The notes under the pieces are model-generated. The model was not told the DNA's origin. It was given only the letters and a program-made list of their open reading frames with translations, and made no database searches. A DNA stretch of 64,000 nt from the NCBI RefSeq assembly GCF_001884045.1, contig NZ_MACF01000123.1, positions 171,353 through 235,352 on the forward strand, read 5' to 3'. A program made the translations under genes and the position numbers. Every line of letters starts with the position of its first letter. Positions within the stretch are counted from its first letter, which is position 1. Positions 29,285 through 39,313 of this stretch are shown here, piece by piece. This DNA comes from Bacillus mobilis. Lineage in GTDB: Bacteria > Bacillota > Bacilli > Bacillales > Bacillaceae_G.

Positions 29285-30316
29285 ATGAAGAAGATAAAAA
29301 AATTAATAAAACTTATTGGTGTCATCACTACACTATTATTAATCGTAGCACTAATATTTCCTACATGGACCTCGCAAATAAAAGGGAAGAGTAGTATAAG
29401 TACATTAGAGCAAGTAGAGATAAATGGAAGTGGTCATGAAATTATGATACGCGGCAAAGATAGGAACAATCCGGTTATTATTTTTGTACATGGTGGACCA
29501 GGTACTTCAGAAATACCATATGCGCAAAAATACCAAAACTTATTGGAAGAGAAATTCACAGTTGTTAATTACGATCAAAGAGCGAGCGGGAAGTCGTATC
29601 ATTTCTTTGAAGATTATTCGAATCTTACATCAGATCTTCTTGTAGAAGATGTATTAGCTATGACAGATTATGTTTCAAAACGTCTTGGTAAAGAAAAAGT
29701 AATATTGGTTGGTCATTCTTACGGTACATATATTGGAATGCAAGCTGCCAATAAAGCTCCTGAAAAATATGAAGCATATGTTGGCATAGGGCAGATGAGT
29801 GATACAGTAGAAAGTGAAATGGATAGTCTAAACTATGTGATTGAACAGGCACAAAATGCTGGGAATACAGATGAGGTTTCCTATTTAAATGGGTTGACTG
29901 AAAAAATTAAAAATGGTGATACATACACTCCGAGAAATTATGTTACGAAATATGGTGGAACATCAAGACTTATTGAAAATCCAGATGGTGATAACATCGG
30001 AATGTTACTCAGTAATGAATATAACTTGTTAGACGTAATTCGTTATAATGTTGGATTATCGCATTCTCAAACTGTCTTATTAGAAAAGGATTTAATGAGT
30101 CCATTGCCTACTAAGGTGACTAAAATGAAGCTACCGCTTTATTTCCTTATGGGGACATATGACTATAACACTTCATTTCAGGCAGCAAAAACATATTTTG
30201 ATACGATTGAAGCAGAACAAAAAGAATTTATTACTTTTGAGAAATCAGCTCATTATCCACAATTTGAAGAGAAAGAAAAATTTTACAAGTGGATGTGCGA
30301 TACATTTGTAAAATAA
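29285..30316 (+). CDS. alpha/beta hydrolase, proline-iminopeptidase-like, membrane anchored
   Basis: A 343-residue alpha/beta hydrolase. Residues ~6-30 form a hydrophobic signal anchor (LIKLIGVITTLLLIVALIF). HGGPG (residues 69-73) is the oxyanion motif of proline iminopeptidases, the nucleophile is Ser145 in GHSYG, and the C-terminal catalytic His lies in SAHYP. The likely activity is removal of N-terminal proline or esterase activity, on the outer face of the membrane. The ribosome binding site is AAAGGAG. It is monocistronic between two terminators. Confidence 0.82.
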   Translation: MKKIKKLIKLIGVITTLLLIVALIFPTWTSQIKGKSSISTLEQVEINGSGHEIMIRGKDRNNPVIIFVHGGPGTSEIPYAQKYQNLLEEKFTVVNYDQRASGKSYHFFEDYSNLTSDLLVEDVLAMTDYVSKRLGKEKVILVGHSYGTYIGMQAANKAPEKYEAYVGIGQMSDTVESEMDSLNYVIEQAQNAGNTDEVSYLNGLTEKIKNGDTYTPRNYVTKYGGTSRLIENPDGDNIGMLLSNEYNLLDVIRYNVGLSHSQTVLLEKDLMSPLPTKVTKMKLPLYFLMGTYDYNTSFQAAKTYFDTIEAEQKEFITFEKSAHYPQFEEKEKFYKWMCDTFVK

Positions 30317-30407
30317 ATAAAGTGTATCTGAACTTTAGAGAATTAATATAGTTAGCGAGACGTATCAAGATTTTTGATGCATGGTATTAACTGAAGCGAA
30401 GTTATAT

Positions 30408-30442
30408 AAAAAGACTCTTGTATAAATGACAAGAGTCTTTTT
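30408..30442 (+). terminator. terminator after the hydrolase gene
   Basis: The hairpin AAAAAGACTCTTG/CAAGAGTCTTTTT is perfect. Confidence 0.85.
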
Positions 30443-30553
30443 ATAATGTTCTCGATACAGAAGGAAAAGATTGGATAATAGTCGAAAAATATAATATAAC
30501 TTCCAAGAAATGACTAGATTAATAAAATTTTGTCGAGAGAAAGGATACGAAGT

Positions 30554-31816
30554 ATGAAAGAAATGCTACAGTTATTTCGCAACAAAGTGTATGCACGTTT
30601 TTTTCTAGCAAATATTTTAGAGCGACTCGGTTCTATGATTGCTGGAGTTTCTTTAATGTTTTATTTGCTAGATCAATACGGAAAACAACCAGTTTACGCA
30701 ACGATGACACAAATTATGATGGCATTACCTGCATTAATCTTTTTTCTATTAGTAGGGACAGTAGTAGATCGTTTTGATAGACAGCGTATATGCACGGTAA
30801 GTAACATATGTTGTTCGCTCTGTAATATTGGAATTCTAATTTCGCTTTATTACGGGATGATTATACTCGTCTTTATATTTTTATTTTTGGAAAATGCATG
30901 TATACAATTTTTCTCTCCATCAGAACAGTCGATGATACAGGGAGTAGTTGAATCCGATCAATACGGTGCAGCAGCAGGTGTGAATCAAATGGTGAATAGT
31001 TTGTATGCTTTGTTTGGTGTAGGAATTGCAACGATGGTGTACTGGACTTTTGGAATATACGGGAGTATTTTAGTAAATACGCTCACTTTTATTATGAGTG
31101 GTATTTTGATTCAAACGATCTCCATTCCAGAAAAAGTGCGTTTGCCAAACGGTAGAACAAAATGGAAAGAAGTTAATTTGAAAATGTTAATAACAGAGTT
31201 TCAAGAAGGGATCAAGTATATATATCAAAATGACACTTTAAAAAAATTACTTTTAGGATTTATCGTATTTGGACTATTAAATGGTATTTTAAGCGTATCC
31301 ACTACTTACATATTAAAATATAAATTAGCACCAACAACGTATGAAAGTTTAGCGATGGTGGGTGGTGTAGTTGGAGGGATTTCATTACTAATTGGAAGTA
31401 TAGTAGCAACAAGTGTAGGGAAGAAATATGCACCAAAGCCTATTATTGTCTTTGGTATGGCGGGCTCAGGGGTCTTTTTCGGTATGTGTTACTTTGTAAA
31501 CTACGTATGGTCTTTTTATGTATGTATCGCTTTTGCAACTTTCTTTTTACCATTTATTAATGTTGCAATCATGGGTTGGATGTATGAAATTGTAGAAGAG
31601 TCATTTATGGGACGTGTTCAAAGTTTACTTAGTCCATTAACGACAGGATTCCAGCTATTATCTCTCGGTGCGATAGCGATGTTATTCCCGAAATGGATTA
31701 ATGCAGATACATTGTTTATTATTTTATTTAGTTTATTATTTTTTGTTACGTGTTTATATCAAACCATTTTACCTAGTGGGAAGAAACGGGTGCAAAGTAT
31801 AGCTGAAGAGATATAA
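30554..31816 (+). CDS. MFS transporter (macrolide-efflux-like)
   Basis: A ~420-residue, 12-helix MFS protein of the MefA/YfiS-like group (DUF894/enterobactin-exporter-like branch). The loop 2-3 motif is GTVVDRFDRQRI. The start ATG 30554 follows AAAGGAT; the longer TTG start 24 bases upstream has no ribosome binding site. It is followed after 54 bases by two ABC permease genes with the same orientation, perhaps as an operon. The substrate is unknown. Confidence 0.8.
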   Translation: MKEMLQLFRNKVYARFFLANILERLGSMIAGVSLMFYLLDQYGKQPVYATMTQIMMALPALIFFLLVGTVVDRFDRQRICTVSNICCSLCNIGILISLYYGMIILVFIFLFLENACIQFFSPSEQSMIQGVVESDQYGAAAGVNQMVNSLYALFGVGIATMVYWTFGIYGSILVNTLTFIMSGILIQTISIPEKVRLPNGRTKWKEVNLKMLITEFQEGIKYIYQNDTLKKLLLGFIVFGLLNGILSVSTTYILKYKLAPTTYESLAMVGGVVGGISLLIGSIVATSVGKKYAPKPIIVFGMAGSGVFFGMCYFVNYVWSFYVCIAFATFFLPFINVAIMGWMYEIVEESFMGRVQSLLSPLTTGFQLLSLGAIAMLFPKWINADTLFIILFSLLFFVTCLYQTILPSGKKRVQSIAEEI

Positions 31817-31870
31817 TAAATGTGGTTTTTGATTTCTGAATATTCTATTGGATGGTAAGGAGAAATCGTT

Positions 31871-32737
31871 ATGTTGATGCGAATTGCTAAATGGTGTGGG
31901 GTTACTTGTTTACAATTAGTAGCTGCCATTTTATGTATAATCTGTCTAGGCGCGCTACCGCGTTTATTTAAGGGTTTGCAAATTGATTTAATCGGTTTTT
32001 GGAACACGATTGTCTTTCTTGGAGGGAAGATACTTCAACCGGGTGAAATTACATATGGATTTCGAGACTCAAGAAAATTATTTCCGCAAATATGGATTCA
32101 TTATTTTGAAACGATGATTGTATTTCTATCAGCGTTTTTACTATCTTTGCTTATAGCGTATATACTTGTCGTTTGGGTATTGCAGCGTTCTCATATGAAA
32201 CAAAAAATGTGGAACGGGGTTTTTCTTACGCTTGAGAGTATACCGGATATTTTACTTATTTTATTATCGCAACTTCTTGTCGTAATTATGTTTCAAAAAA
32301 CAGGATTTATGCCGGTCAAACTGGCTGGATTAGGGGAAGAAAGGATACGTTTGTTACCAATTATATGTCTTACAATACCAACAACATTATTGTTTATTAA
32401 ACTGTTGTTATTACGGTTTAAAGAAGAATTAGAGAAAGATTATAGTTTGTTTGCTAAGAGTAAAGGGCTAAGCTTACGGCATATTTTGACACATCATATT
32501 TCAAGAAATGTTTTATTAACGACAATTTATTACGCGAAAACAAATATTTTATTTATGCTTTCTAATTTATATATTATTGAATGGATATTTAATACATATG
32601 GTATGTTTGTTTTTGTAAAAGAAAATTCTAAATTAGAAATATTTACAGTGAGTCTAGTAATATTATACGTACCGCTTTTTATACTATTTCGTATATTGCA
32701 TACGCTTTTACAAAATGTTATAAAGGAGCGTGTGTAA
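31871..32737 (+). CDS. Opp/Dpp-type ABC permease, first subunit
   Basis: A 288-residue permease of the DppB/OppB type, with a long N-terminal external region after the first helix and five later helices. The inner-membrane coupling loop EELEKDYSLFAKSKGLSLRHIL is the EAA motif region. The ribosome binding site is AAGGAG. It overlaps the next permease at its end. No ATPase or binding protein gene is adjacent, so it must use subunits encoded elsewhere or the system is incomplete. Confidence 0.75.
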   Translation: MLMRIAKWCGVTCLQLVAAILCIICLGALPRLFKGLQIDLIGFWNTIVFLGGKILQPGEITYGFRDSRKLFPQIWIHYFETMIVFLSAFLLSLLIAYILVVWVLQRSHMKQKMWNGVFLTLESIPDILLILLSQLLVVIMFQKTGFMPVKLAGLGEERIRLLPIICLTIPTTLLFIKLLLLRFKEELEKDYSLFAKSKGLSLRHILTHHISRNVLLTTIYYAKTNILFMLSNLYIIEWIFNTYGMFVFVKENSKLEIFTVSLVILYVPLFILFRILHTLLQNVIKERV

Positions 32738-32738
32738 C

Positions 32739-33740
32739 ATGTGGCAAGTTGTAAAAAGAGATGTGAGATTTTGGATAGGTATTACTTTTTTGAGTGTACT
32801 AATGATTATTAGTATTGGATATACGGTGTTTTTTGATGGGAATATTCGTGAACTTACGATGATGTATAACGAAAAAGGAGAATTAGAGGCAGCTCCATTT
32901 TCGCCATCAAGTAAATTTTGGTTTGGAAGTGATGTGAAAGGCCGCGACCTTGTTCAATTAATAATAGAAGGCGCGAAATGGACAGTTGGAGCGAGTATAA
33001 TTATAGCGATATTACGAGTTATAGTTGGAGGTGGAATTGGTTTACTTCTTGGAATGTATGGTAAACGTTCTTTTCCAGTTATTTCATCCTTTTTTGATCC
33101 TTTTAGTATCGTACCGATGGTTATGATTTCTTATTTTATGTTAAATGAAGTTTTAACGTTTGATAGTGGAGCAGAAGTTGTGCCGTTGCATTTGCGTGTG
33201 GCATTTCAAATTATAGTACTTGTATGCCTTGCGGTACCAACGGTTATGTTGTATGTAGCGCAAGAAGTAAAGCGTATTAAGAAAGAAGAATTTATGTTGG
33301 CAGCTACTGTGCTCGGCGGAAGTAAGTGGCATAGGTTGAAGCGCCATATATGGCCGCATATGTTACCATCATTTCTTTTATTAGTAGCTCAACAATTTGT
33401 AAGTGTACTATTACTTCTTTTGCATCTTGGATTACTTAAATTGTTTTTTGGAGGAACGATATTATTTGGATTAGATGCAGATAGTGTAACAAAAGAATGG
33501 ACTGGTCTAATTGGTCAAAACTTCCGCCATTTAACTACACATACATGGATTGTACTTATACCGATTGCTTTTTATAGTATGACAATTTTAGCGGGAAATC
33601 TAGTTAGTAATAGTATGCAAGATGCGATTAAACTAGGAAATGTAAAAATACCTAAGAGCAAGGATAAAGAGGTAAAGGCAGAGAAACGAGTACAGACTAA
33701 TGTGAATGATTTTTCCTTTTATAGAGAGATACAAAAATAA
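32739..33740 (+). CDS. Opp/Dpp-type ABC permease, second subunit
   Basis: A 333-residue permease of the DppC/OppC type. The segment SKFWFGSDVKGRDLVQLIIEGAKWTVGAS is the typical OppC N-terminal 'GTDxxGRD' region, and the EAA loop is EEFMLAATVLGGSKWHRLKRHIWPH. Start ATG 32739 (behind AAAGGAG) lies immediately after the stop of the first permease. The C-terminus ends in a long basic tail (KDKEVKAEKRVQTN). As with its partner, ATPases and a substrate-binding protein are missing here. A terminator follows. Confidence 0.78.
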   Translation: MWQVVKRDVRFWIGITFLSVLMIISIGYTVFFDGNIRELTMMYNEKGELEAAPFSPSSKFWFGSDVKGRDLVQLIIEGAKWTVGASIIIAILRVIVGGGIGLLLGMYGKRSFPVISSFFDPFSIVPMVMISYFMLNEVLTFDSGAEVVPLHLRVAFQIIVLVCLAVPTVMLYVAQEVKRIKKEEFMLAATVLGGSKWHRLKRHIWPHMLPSFLLLVAQQFVSVLLLLLHLGLLKLFFGGTILFGLDADSVTKEWTGLIGQNFRHLTTHTWIVLIPIAFYSMTILAGNLVSNSMQDAIKLGNVKIPKSKDKEVKAEKRVQTNVNDFSFYREIQK

Positions 33741-33782
33741 AAAAGATAGCTGAAGACAAATCGTTTTCAGCTATCTTTTTTT
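33741..33782. terminator. bidirectional terminator between the permease and pyruvate oxidase genes
   Basis: The hairpin AAAAGATAGCTGAA/TTCAGCTATCTTTT has a T-tract on the plus side and an A-tract on the other, so it can serve both convergent genes. Confidence 0.85.
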
Positions 33783-33784
33783 GT

Positions 33785-35485
33785 TTATAGTGGTGGTAAA
33801 TCAATCTTACCTTCTTCAAATAATTCTTTTATCATATGCTTCGTATAACCAGCGGCCTGACCAAAGGTGATTTTTGCTGGCATTGGTGCTTCATTTACAT
33901 CAACAACAACATCAATAATACACGGTCTATTTTGCTTTACCGCACTTTCGAAAGCAGGAAGTAGTTCATCGACATTCTCAACACGGTATCCAATACCCCC
34001 GCACGCCTCTGCGTATTTTGCAAAATCAGGGTTTGTTAAGTCTGTACCAAATTCGATATTCCCCATAACTTCTTGTTCGAATTTAATCATGGCGATTTTA
34101 TTATTATTTAAAACGACGACAACGATGGGCAGTTTATATTTAACAGCTGTTACGAAATCGTTCATTGTCATTCCGAAACCACCATCACCACAAACAGCAA
34201 ATACTTGTTTATCCGGGAAAGCAATTTTTCCAGCAAGGGCACCAGGTAAACCGCAGCCAAGTGTTGCGAGCCAGCTAGAAATAATAAATTGCTGATTTGT
34301 CATACGGAAGTGCCTTGCTGTCCAAACGGTTACATTTCCGACATCGACTGATAATATTGCATCATCATGAGCTACTTGTTGCAGTGCATGCATAACACGT
34401 TGTGGCTTAATTGGAGTAGAAGTATCGTCTTCTTGATCGTGTAATTTTTCCTCCCACTTTTTCATCATTTCTTGATGATGCTCTAAGAAAGAATGGTCCT
34501 CGTGTTTTTCTACATTTTCAATTAACCATTTTAATGTTTTATCAGCATCACCAGCTAAGCCGATATCTGTTACGTAACGTTTTCCGATTTGGGCAGGATC
34601 TGTATCGATATGGATTGTTTTTGCTTTTTCGGGTAAGAAACCGGTGAACGGATAAGAAGTACCAACCATAATTAAAGTATCTGCATGTTTCATTGCATCA
34701 TAAGAAGGTTTCGTTCCAATTAATCCTAATCCACCGATACAAAGTGGATGTTCGTCAGGGATAATTCCTTTAGCTGGTAATGTAAGTACAATTGGAGCAC
34801 CAATGTGTTCTGCGAAAGTAAGTAAAGATTCTCTCGCATGTTTTGCACCTTTTCCAGCTAAAATAACTGGCTTTTTCGCTTCATTTATTGCGAGTTTTGC
34901 AGCGTGTAAATCTTCTTCTTGCGGAAATAACTCAGGTAATGTAAAAGAAGTATTTGTAACACGAGCACTACTTTTTACTTCGAATTTCGGAACATCATCT
35001 GGAATTGTAAGAACAGATACACCTTTTTTCGTATAAGCCATTCGAATCGCTTGATTTACGACAGCTGGTAGCTGTTCTGCTGACATAATGCGCTGGTTAT
35101 AAACCGCGACATCATCGAACAATCTTTCTAAGTTTACTTCTTGGAAAAAATCCGTTCCAAGTAAATCGGTTTCTACTTGACCAGAAATTGCTAAAACAGG
35201 TGCTTTATCGAGTTTGGCATCATATAAACCATTTAATAAATGAATAGCACCCGGTCCTGCGATTGCCATACAAACGCCGAGTTTGCCTGTTAACTTAGCA
35301 TAGGCAGCAGCTGCAAGTGCGCCAGCTTCTTCATGGCGAACTTGAATGAATTTGATTTTATCTTGTTTTTTTCTTAAAGCTTCAATTATAGAATTGATAG
35401 AATCTCCAGGCATTCCGTAAATGTGTTCTACTCCCCAGTCAATTAATAGGTCAACTAGTGCTTCACCGGCTGTTTTCCCAAACAT
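33785..35485 (-). CDS. pyruvate oxidase (YdaP-like, TPP-dependent)
   Basis: A 566-residue thiamine-diphosphate enzyme of the pyruvate oxidase/acetolactate synthase family, similar to YdaP and PoxB. It probably converts pyruvate with electron transfer or oxygen to acetate or acetyl phosphate. The TPP-activating glutamate lies in VRHEEAGALAAAAYA, and the Mg/TPP motif GDGGFGMTMNDF with later N is near the C-terminal third. Acetolactate synthase is disfavoured by the YdaP-like overall pattern (GMPGDSINSI). The ribosome binding site AAGGAGG is excellent. It is monocistronic. Confidence 0.85.
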   Translation of the reverse strand: MFGKTAGEALVDLLIDWGVEHIYGMPGDSINSIIEALRKKQDKIKFIQVRHEEAGALAAAAYAKLTGKLGVCMAIAGPGAIHLLNGLYDAKLDKAPVLAISGQVETDLLGTDFFQEVNLERLFDDVAVYNQRIMSAEQLPAVVNQAIRMAYTKKGVSVLTIPDDVPKFEVKSSARVTNTSFTLPELFPQEEDLHAAKLAINEAKKPVILAGKGAKHARESLLTFAEHIGAPIVLTLPAKGIIPDEHPLCIGGLGLIGTKPSYDAMKHADTLIMVGTSYPFTGFLPEKAKTIHIDTDPAQIGKRYVTDIGLAGDADKTLKWLIENVEKHEDHSFLEHHQEMMKKWEEKLHDQEDDTSTPIKPQRVMHALQQVAHDDAILSVDVGNVTVWTARHFRMTNQQFIISSWLATLGCGLPGALAGKIAFPDKQVFAVCGDGGFGMTMNDFVTAVKYKLPIVVVVLNNNKIAMIKFEQEVMGNIEFGTDLTNPDFAKYAEACGGIGYRVENVDELLPAFESAVKQNRPCIIDVVVDVNEAPMPAKITFGQAAGYTKHMIKELFEEGKIDLPPL

Positions 35486-35567
35486 AATGTTTCCTCCTTA
35501 TAATTAGGTAGATACTATTATGGTTTGGAGAAAAAGGAAAAATATACAAATGATAATATTATTATCT

Positions 35568-36305
35568 TTAATGATGACCAGTAAATAGTGTAAATACTGT
35601 TATTAGTAAAAAACCACTAGCTGCCCACATTAAAAATGTAAGGAAAGAGAGTTGTTTTTTTGCCTTCCAAAGCATTTCATGAATTGTAACATAGCCAAGG
35701 GAACCGATAGCACTTCCCATAATGAGCCCTTGTAGATGTAGGGCTTTTCCTTCCATTAAAATGCCAAAAACAGTACCGGTGCCGAGAATAAGTGAAAGTA
35801 ATAAAGTCGTTAATAAAAATGAAATATATTTATGCTTTGTAAAGAGGAAGGGGATGATTAATGCTAAGCCTTCAGGAATATGGTGAATTACAATCGCAAG
35901 TAAGAAAGGAATGGCAGAGTCATTATGATTTATAAATGCTGTACCTAATGCAAAGCCACTCGGCAAATTATGAATAAATATAGCAAAAGAAAGAAAAAGA
36001 AAAGTTTGCCATGCTTGTTGATCTTTTTTATGTATCATTGGATGATGACAATAGTTATCTAATAAGCTCATAACTAAAATACCGATAGCTATACCGAGTA
36101 TAGGGCCAATTATTTCATAGCTTGCAAATGTTTCAGGAATAATTTCAAGGGATAAAAGACCAAGCAAAATTCCGCCACATAATGCATATAAACGATGCAT
36201 TTTTTCTTCAATTAGCTGGCGCGTAGCAATGCCGACAGCACCGCCTAATAGTAATCCGCCGAATGAAAAAAATGTAACTATCATAGGAATCCATAATCGT
36301 TCCAT
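35568..36305 (-). CDS. ZIP-family metal transporter
   Basis: A ~245-residue, eight-helix ZIP permease (ZupT-like), which imports divalent metals such as zinc. Helix 4 carries FIHNLPSGFALG and helix 5 has IVIHHIPEGLAL, the metal-binding His/Asn/Glu signature. A His-rich loop (YCHHPMIHK) lies between helices 3 and 4. The start is ATG 36305 behind GGAGTG; a GTG 24 bases earlier is the alternative. It is read away from the pyruvate oxidase promoter region and shows no partner genes. Confidence 0.83.
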   Translation of the reverse strand: MERLWIPMIVTFFSFGGLLLGGAVGIATRQLIEEKMHRLYALCGGILLGLLSLEIIPETFASYEIIGPILGIAIGILVMSLLDNYCHHPMIHKKDQQAWQTFLFLSFAIFIHNLPSGFALGTAFINHNDSAIPFLLAIVIHHIPEGLALIIPFLFTKHKYISFLLTTLLLSLILGTGTVFGILMEGKALHLQGLIMGSAIGSLGYVTIHEMLWKAKKQLSFLTFLMWAASGFLLITVFTLFTGHH

Positions 36306-36457
36306 CGTATCACACTCCGATTCTTCCACTTATTTTTAGCTTACGAAAAGGAAAGTTAGATTAGTCCAAGTAATTGTGTTTGATTATAGAGAAAAAACTA
36401 ATAATTCGTTATAATTTATATATTAAACTTAAGTGGAAAATGAAATGGGGAATACAA

Positions 36458-37228
36458 TTGCAAACCAAATGGAGTCTATCCGAATACGAAAACCCAAAAC
36501 GATATGATGTGGAAAATAAAAGTTTGTCAGATTTTCCATTCTTACTATCATGGGCACAAAAACTAAGTATACAAAATGAATGGATTCTAGATATTGCTTG
36601 TGGAACAGGAAGAGTTACAATTCCATTTATAGAAAACGGATATAAAATGATTGGTGTAGATATACATGAAGGTATGCTTGCTGAAGCGAAGAGAAAATCT
36701 GCGGATTGTAAAAAAGTAAAATGGCTACAACAAGACTGCTTACAATTGAAGGTTGAAGAAACGATTCCGTTAGCTTTTATGGTTGGGCATGGATTTCAAC
36801 ACTTTCTTACGAATACAGATCAAAATAAGTTATTAACATCTATTGGTCATGTGTTAGCTGATAATGGTATATTTATATTCGATACACGTTTTCCTTCAAA
36901 AGAAGAATTAATACAACCATCTACAGAAGAATATTGGACAACTATTAGTGATGAAAAGGGAAGGGAATGTAATCTATATACTGAAATGACATACGATTCA
37001 ATTCAGCAAATACAGCACTACATAACAACAAGAAGGTTTTATGAGGGGGATGTGAAAGTAGAAGAACTGAAAACGACGATTGATCTTCGCTATACATATC
37101 CGCAGGAGTTAGAAAGATTATTAGTAGTGAATGGTTTTGAATTATTACATATATATAATGATTGGGAAGGGAATGAGTTAGGAGAAGACTGCTATTCTAT
37201 GGTAGTAGTTTGCCGGAAGAAAAAATAG
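36458..37228 (+). CDS. class I SAM-dependent methyltransferase
   Basis: A methyltransferase of about 256 residues. The SAM-binding motif I is ILDIACGTGRVTIPF, followed by acidic VDIHEGM (motif II) and WLQQDCLQL. Start choice is uncertain: TTG 36458 lies seven bases after TGGGG; ATG 36440 and an extension to 36374 are less well supported. No substrate can be deduced from sequence. The next gene, an MBL-fold hydrolase, starts 80 bases later; no terminator is visible between them. Confidence 0.75.
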   Translation: MQTKWSLSEYENPKRYDVENKSLSDFPFLLSWAQKLSIQNEWILDIACGTGRVTIPFIENGYKMIGVDIHEGMLAEAKRKSADCKKVKWLQQDCLQLKVEETIPLAFMVGHGFQHFLTNTDQNKLLTSIGHVLADNGIFIFDTRFPSKEELIQPSTEEYWTTISDEKGRECNLYTEMTYDSIQQIQHYITTRRFYEGDVKVEELKTTIDLRYTYPQELERLLVVNGFELLHIYNDWEGNELGEDCYSMVVVCRKKK

Positions 37229-37307
37229 TGTTATTTCATACTATGTGCTGGATGAAGGTTTTACAGATAATAATAGAAGAGAATAGTAGTAAATGGAGGA
37301 ACTAATT

Positions 37308-38174
37308 ATGCAGCAAATTAAAAAAATAGGAAACTCATTTTGGTATATGACACCTGTTTCTGAAACAGATAGACCTATATTAGGAATGGTCGTTGGCCAA
37401 GAAAAAACTTTAATGATTGATGCAGGGAATTCAGAAGAACATGCACAATTATTTTTAGAAATGTTAAAAGAACAGAATGTATCAAGACCTGACTTCGTAG
37501 CATTAACGCATTGGCACTGGGATCATATTTTTGGATTGCCTGTACTACAAGATGCATTGTCTATTTCGCATACTGAAACGAAAAAAGAAATGCAATCACT
37601 AGTATCTTATGAATGGACAGATGAAGCGTTAGATGCACGAGTAAAAGAGGGTACTGAAATTGCATTTTGTGCAGATTGTATCAAAAAAGAGTTTGAAGAA
37701 AAAGCGAGAAATATTAAAATTATTCCTCCGGCCTTAACATTCCACGATCAAATTGAATTAGACCTTGGTGAAGTGACATGCGTGTTAAAACATGTCGGCG
37801 GAGATCATGCACATGATTCAGTTGTTATTTACGTGAAAGAAGAAAAGATATTATTTTTAGGAGACTCTATATATGCAGATATCTTTTCTTCAAAGAGGAA
37901 CTATACGACGAAACGAACGTTTAAATTAATAGAAGAGTTGGAGCTATTTGATGCTGAAACTTATATTCTTTCTCATGGGACAGCTATAAGTCGGGATGAG
38001 TTTTTACAAGAAATGCATTTGTTAAAAACAGTAGGAACTTATACTGAAACTCATAAAGGCGATGAAGAAAACATAAAGGCAGCGTATAAACGAGACGTAA
38101 ATAGAGAATTAAATGAAGATGAATTAGAAACAATAACGTTTTTTGTAAATGGTTTTGAAATGAATAATCTGTAA
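37308..38174 (+). CDS. MBL-fold metallo-hydrolase
   Basis: A 288-residue metallo-beta-lactamase-fold enzyme. The metal-binding motif LTHWHWDHIFG is present, with further ligands in HVGGDHAHDS and ILFLGDSIYAD and a final SHG. The substrate is not evident; family members include glyoxalase II-like and lactonase proteins. The start ATG 37308 follows GGAGG; an upstream in-frame ATG at 37293 lies in front of that site and is unlikely. A terminator follows. Confidence 0.83.
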   Translation: MQQIKKIGNSFWYMTPVSETDRPILGMVVGQEKTLMIDAGNSEEHAQLFLEMLKEQNVSRPDFVALTHWHWDHIFGLPVLQDALSISHTETKKEMQSLVSYEWTDEALDARVKEGTEIAFCADCIKKEFEEKARNIKIIPPALTFHDQIELDLGEVTCVLKHVGGDHAHDSVVIYVKEEKILFLGDSIYADIFSSKRNYTTKRTFKLIEELELFDAETYILSHGTAISRDEFLQEMHLLKTVGTYTETHKGDEENIKAAYKRDVNRELNEDELETITFFVNGFEMNNL

Positions 38175-38208
38175 GACACTATATTAATCAAATATAATTG
38201 TACGGTAC

Positions 38209-38243
38209 AAAAAGAGTATTGAAATTTAATTCAATACTCTTTT
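38209..38243 (+). terminator. terminator after the MBL hydrolase
   Basis: The hairpin AAAAGAGTATTGAA/TTCAATACTCTTTT is perfect. Confidence 0.85.
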
Positions 38244-38338
38244 CAATAGTTAAATATGTAGTTTCAACTAAATGCTAATTAAGGGGTTACATCGTTTGAA
38301 GTGATGCCATTCTATTTATTTTTCGTATAGATAGTGGT

Positions 38339-39280
38339 TCAAGTAGAAGCTTTCTTCGCTAATTCAGTTATATAGTTGAAAAATCCGTTGTGATTTACAT
38401 CATATACTACATTTACAGGTCGCCCACCATCATATTCTACTGTACGCCCCTGGCTAGGTCCATATGTATGAACAATACTATTAATTGTTTGTAATTTGGC
38501 AAGGTTAGTGTTTCCGACAAACGCAGCAGTTAATACATCCCACAAATAGTAAGTAGAGTTCGTTGAGAAATGAACGAGAGGAGGGACCATTGCATAGCAT
38601 TGACCAAGGAAATCAATACCAATATATTTTCTCTCTTTTGCCCAACGTTCACGTATGTCTATAGTTAACGGAACTTGGTTTGTACTTTCTAGTGTCACTA
38701 AGTTAATTTTAATTTTTGATCCCCAAACACGAGCTACTGCTTCAGGGTCCCAAAACGAATTCCATTCAGCTGTTCCATCATGTTCTGGTTCATGTACATT
38801 GCCGGCAGTACGAAATGTTCCTCCCATCCAAACAAGGCGCTCAATTTTTTCTTCGATTATAGGTGCTTCATATAGTGCACGCGCTAAATCGGTAAGCGGA
38901 CCTGTAAATAATAAAGTTGTTTTCTCTTCAGTTTGTAGTAGGGTTTCAATTAAGTGGTGATGTGCAGGTTTTGCCGCTATAGGTGTTACAACTTTTCCAG
39001 ACTCATTTAAAATTGGTAAAGCATCTACATAAAATGCATGCATCCGCCAGTCTTTTGGAAATGGATTTTTCGCACGGGAATTTGATGCAGCTACTTCAAT
39101 ATTTCCTTTGCCGAAGCGATCAATAATTTTGCGACTTGCAGACAATGCTGGTTCTAAATAGCAATCTGCAGGGATAACTGAAACACCTGTAAGTTTGACA
39201 TTATCCATCTGGAGTAATAAAAATAGTGAAATTAAATCATCTACACCACCATCATGATTGAAGTACACTTTTTTCCCCAT
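38339..39280 (-). CDS. nucleoside hydrolase (IUNH family)
   Basis: A 313-residue inosine/uridine-preferring nucleoside hydrolase, which splits ribonucleosides to base and ribose. The calcium-binding start VYFNHDGGVDDLIS corresponds to the family DxDxGxDD motif, though the first Asp is replaced by Asn (FNHDGGVDD). The pattern ...TGPLTDLARAL and VWMGGTF are also canonical. I use ATG 39280, behind GGAG; ATG 39292 lies within that ribosome binding site. It is transcribed toward the terminator-poor region near 38340. Confidence 0.82.
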   Translation of the reverse strand: MGKKVYFNHDGGVDDLISLFLLLQMDNVKLTGVSVIPADCYLEPALSASRKIIDRFGKGNIEVAASNSRAKNPFPKDWRMHAFYVDALPILNESGKVVTPIAAKPAHHHLIETLLQTEEKTTLLFTGPLTDLARALYEAPIIEEKIERLVWMGGTFRTAGNVHEPEHDGTAEWNSFWDPEAVARVWGSKIKINLVTLESTNQVPLTIDIRERWAKERKYIGIDFLGQCYAMVPPLVHFSTNSTYYLWDVLTAAFVGNTNLAKLQTINSIVHTYGPSQGRTVEYDGGRPVNVVYDVNHNGFFNYITELAKKAST

Positions 39281-39313
39281 TATAATCTCCATCCTATACG
39301 ATTTAGTTTGGAA

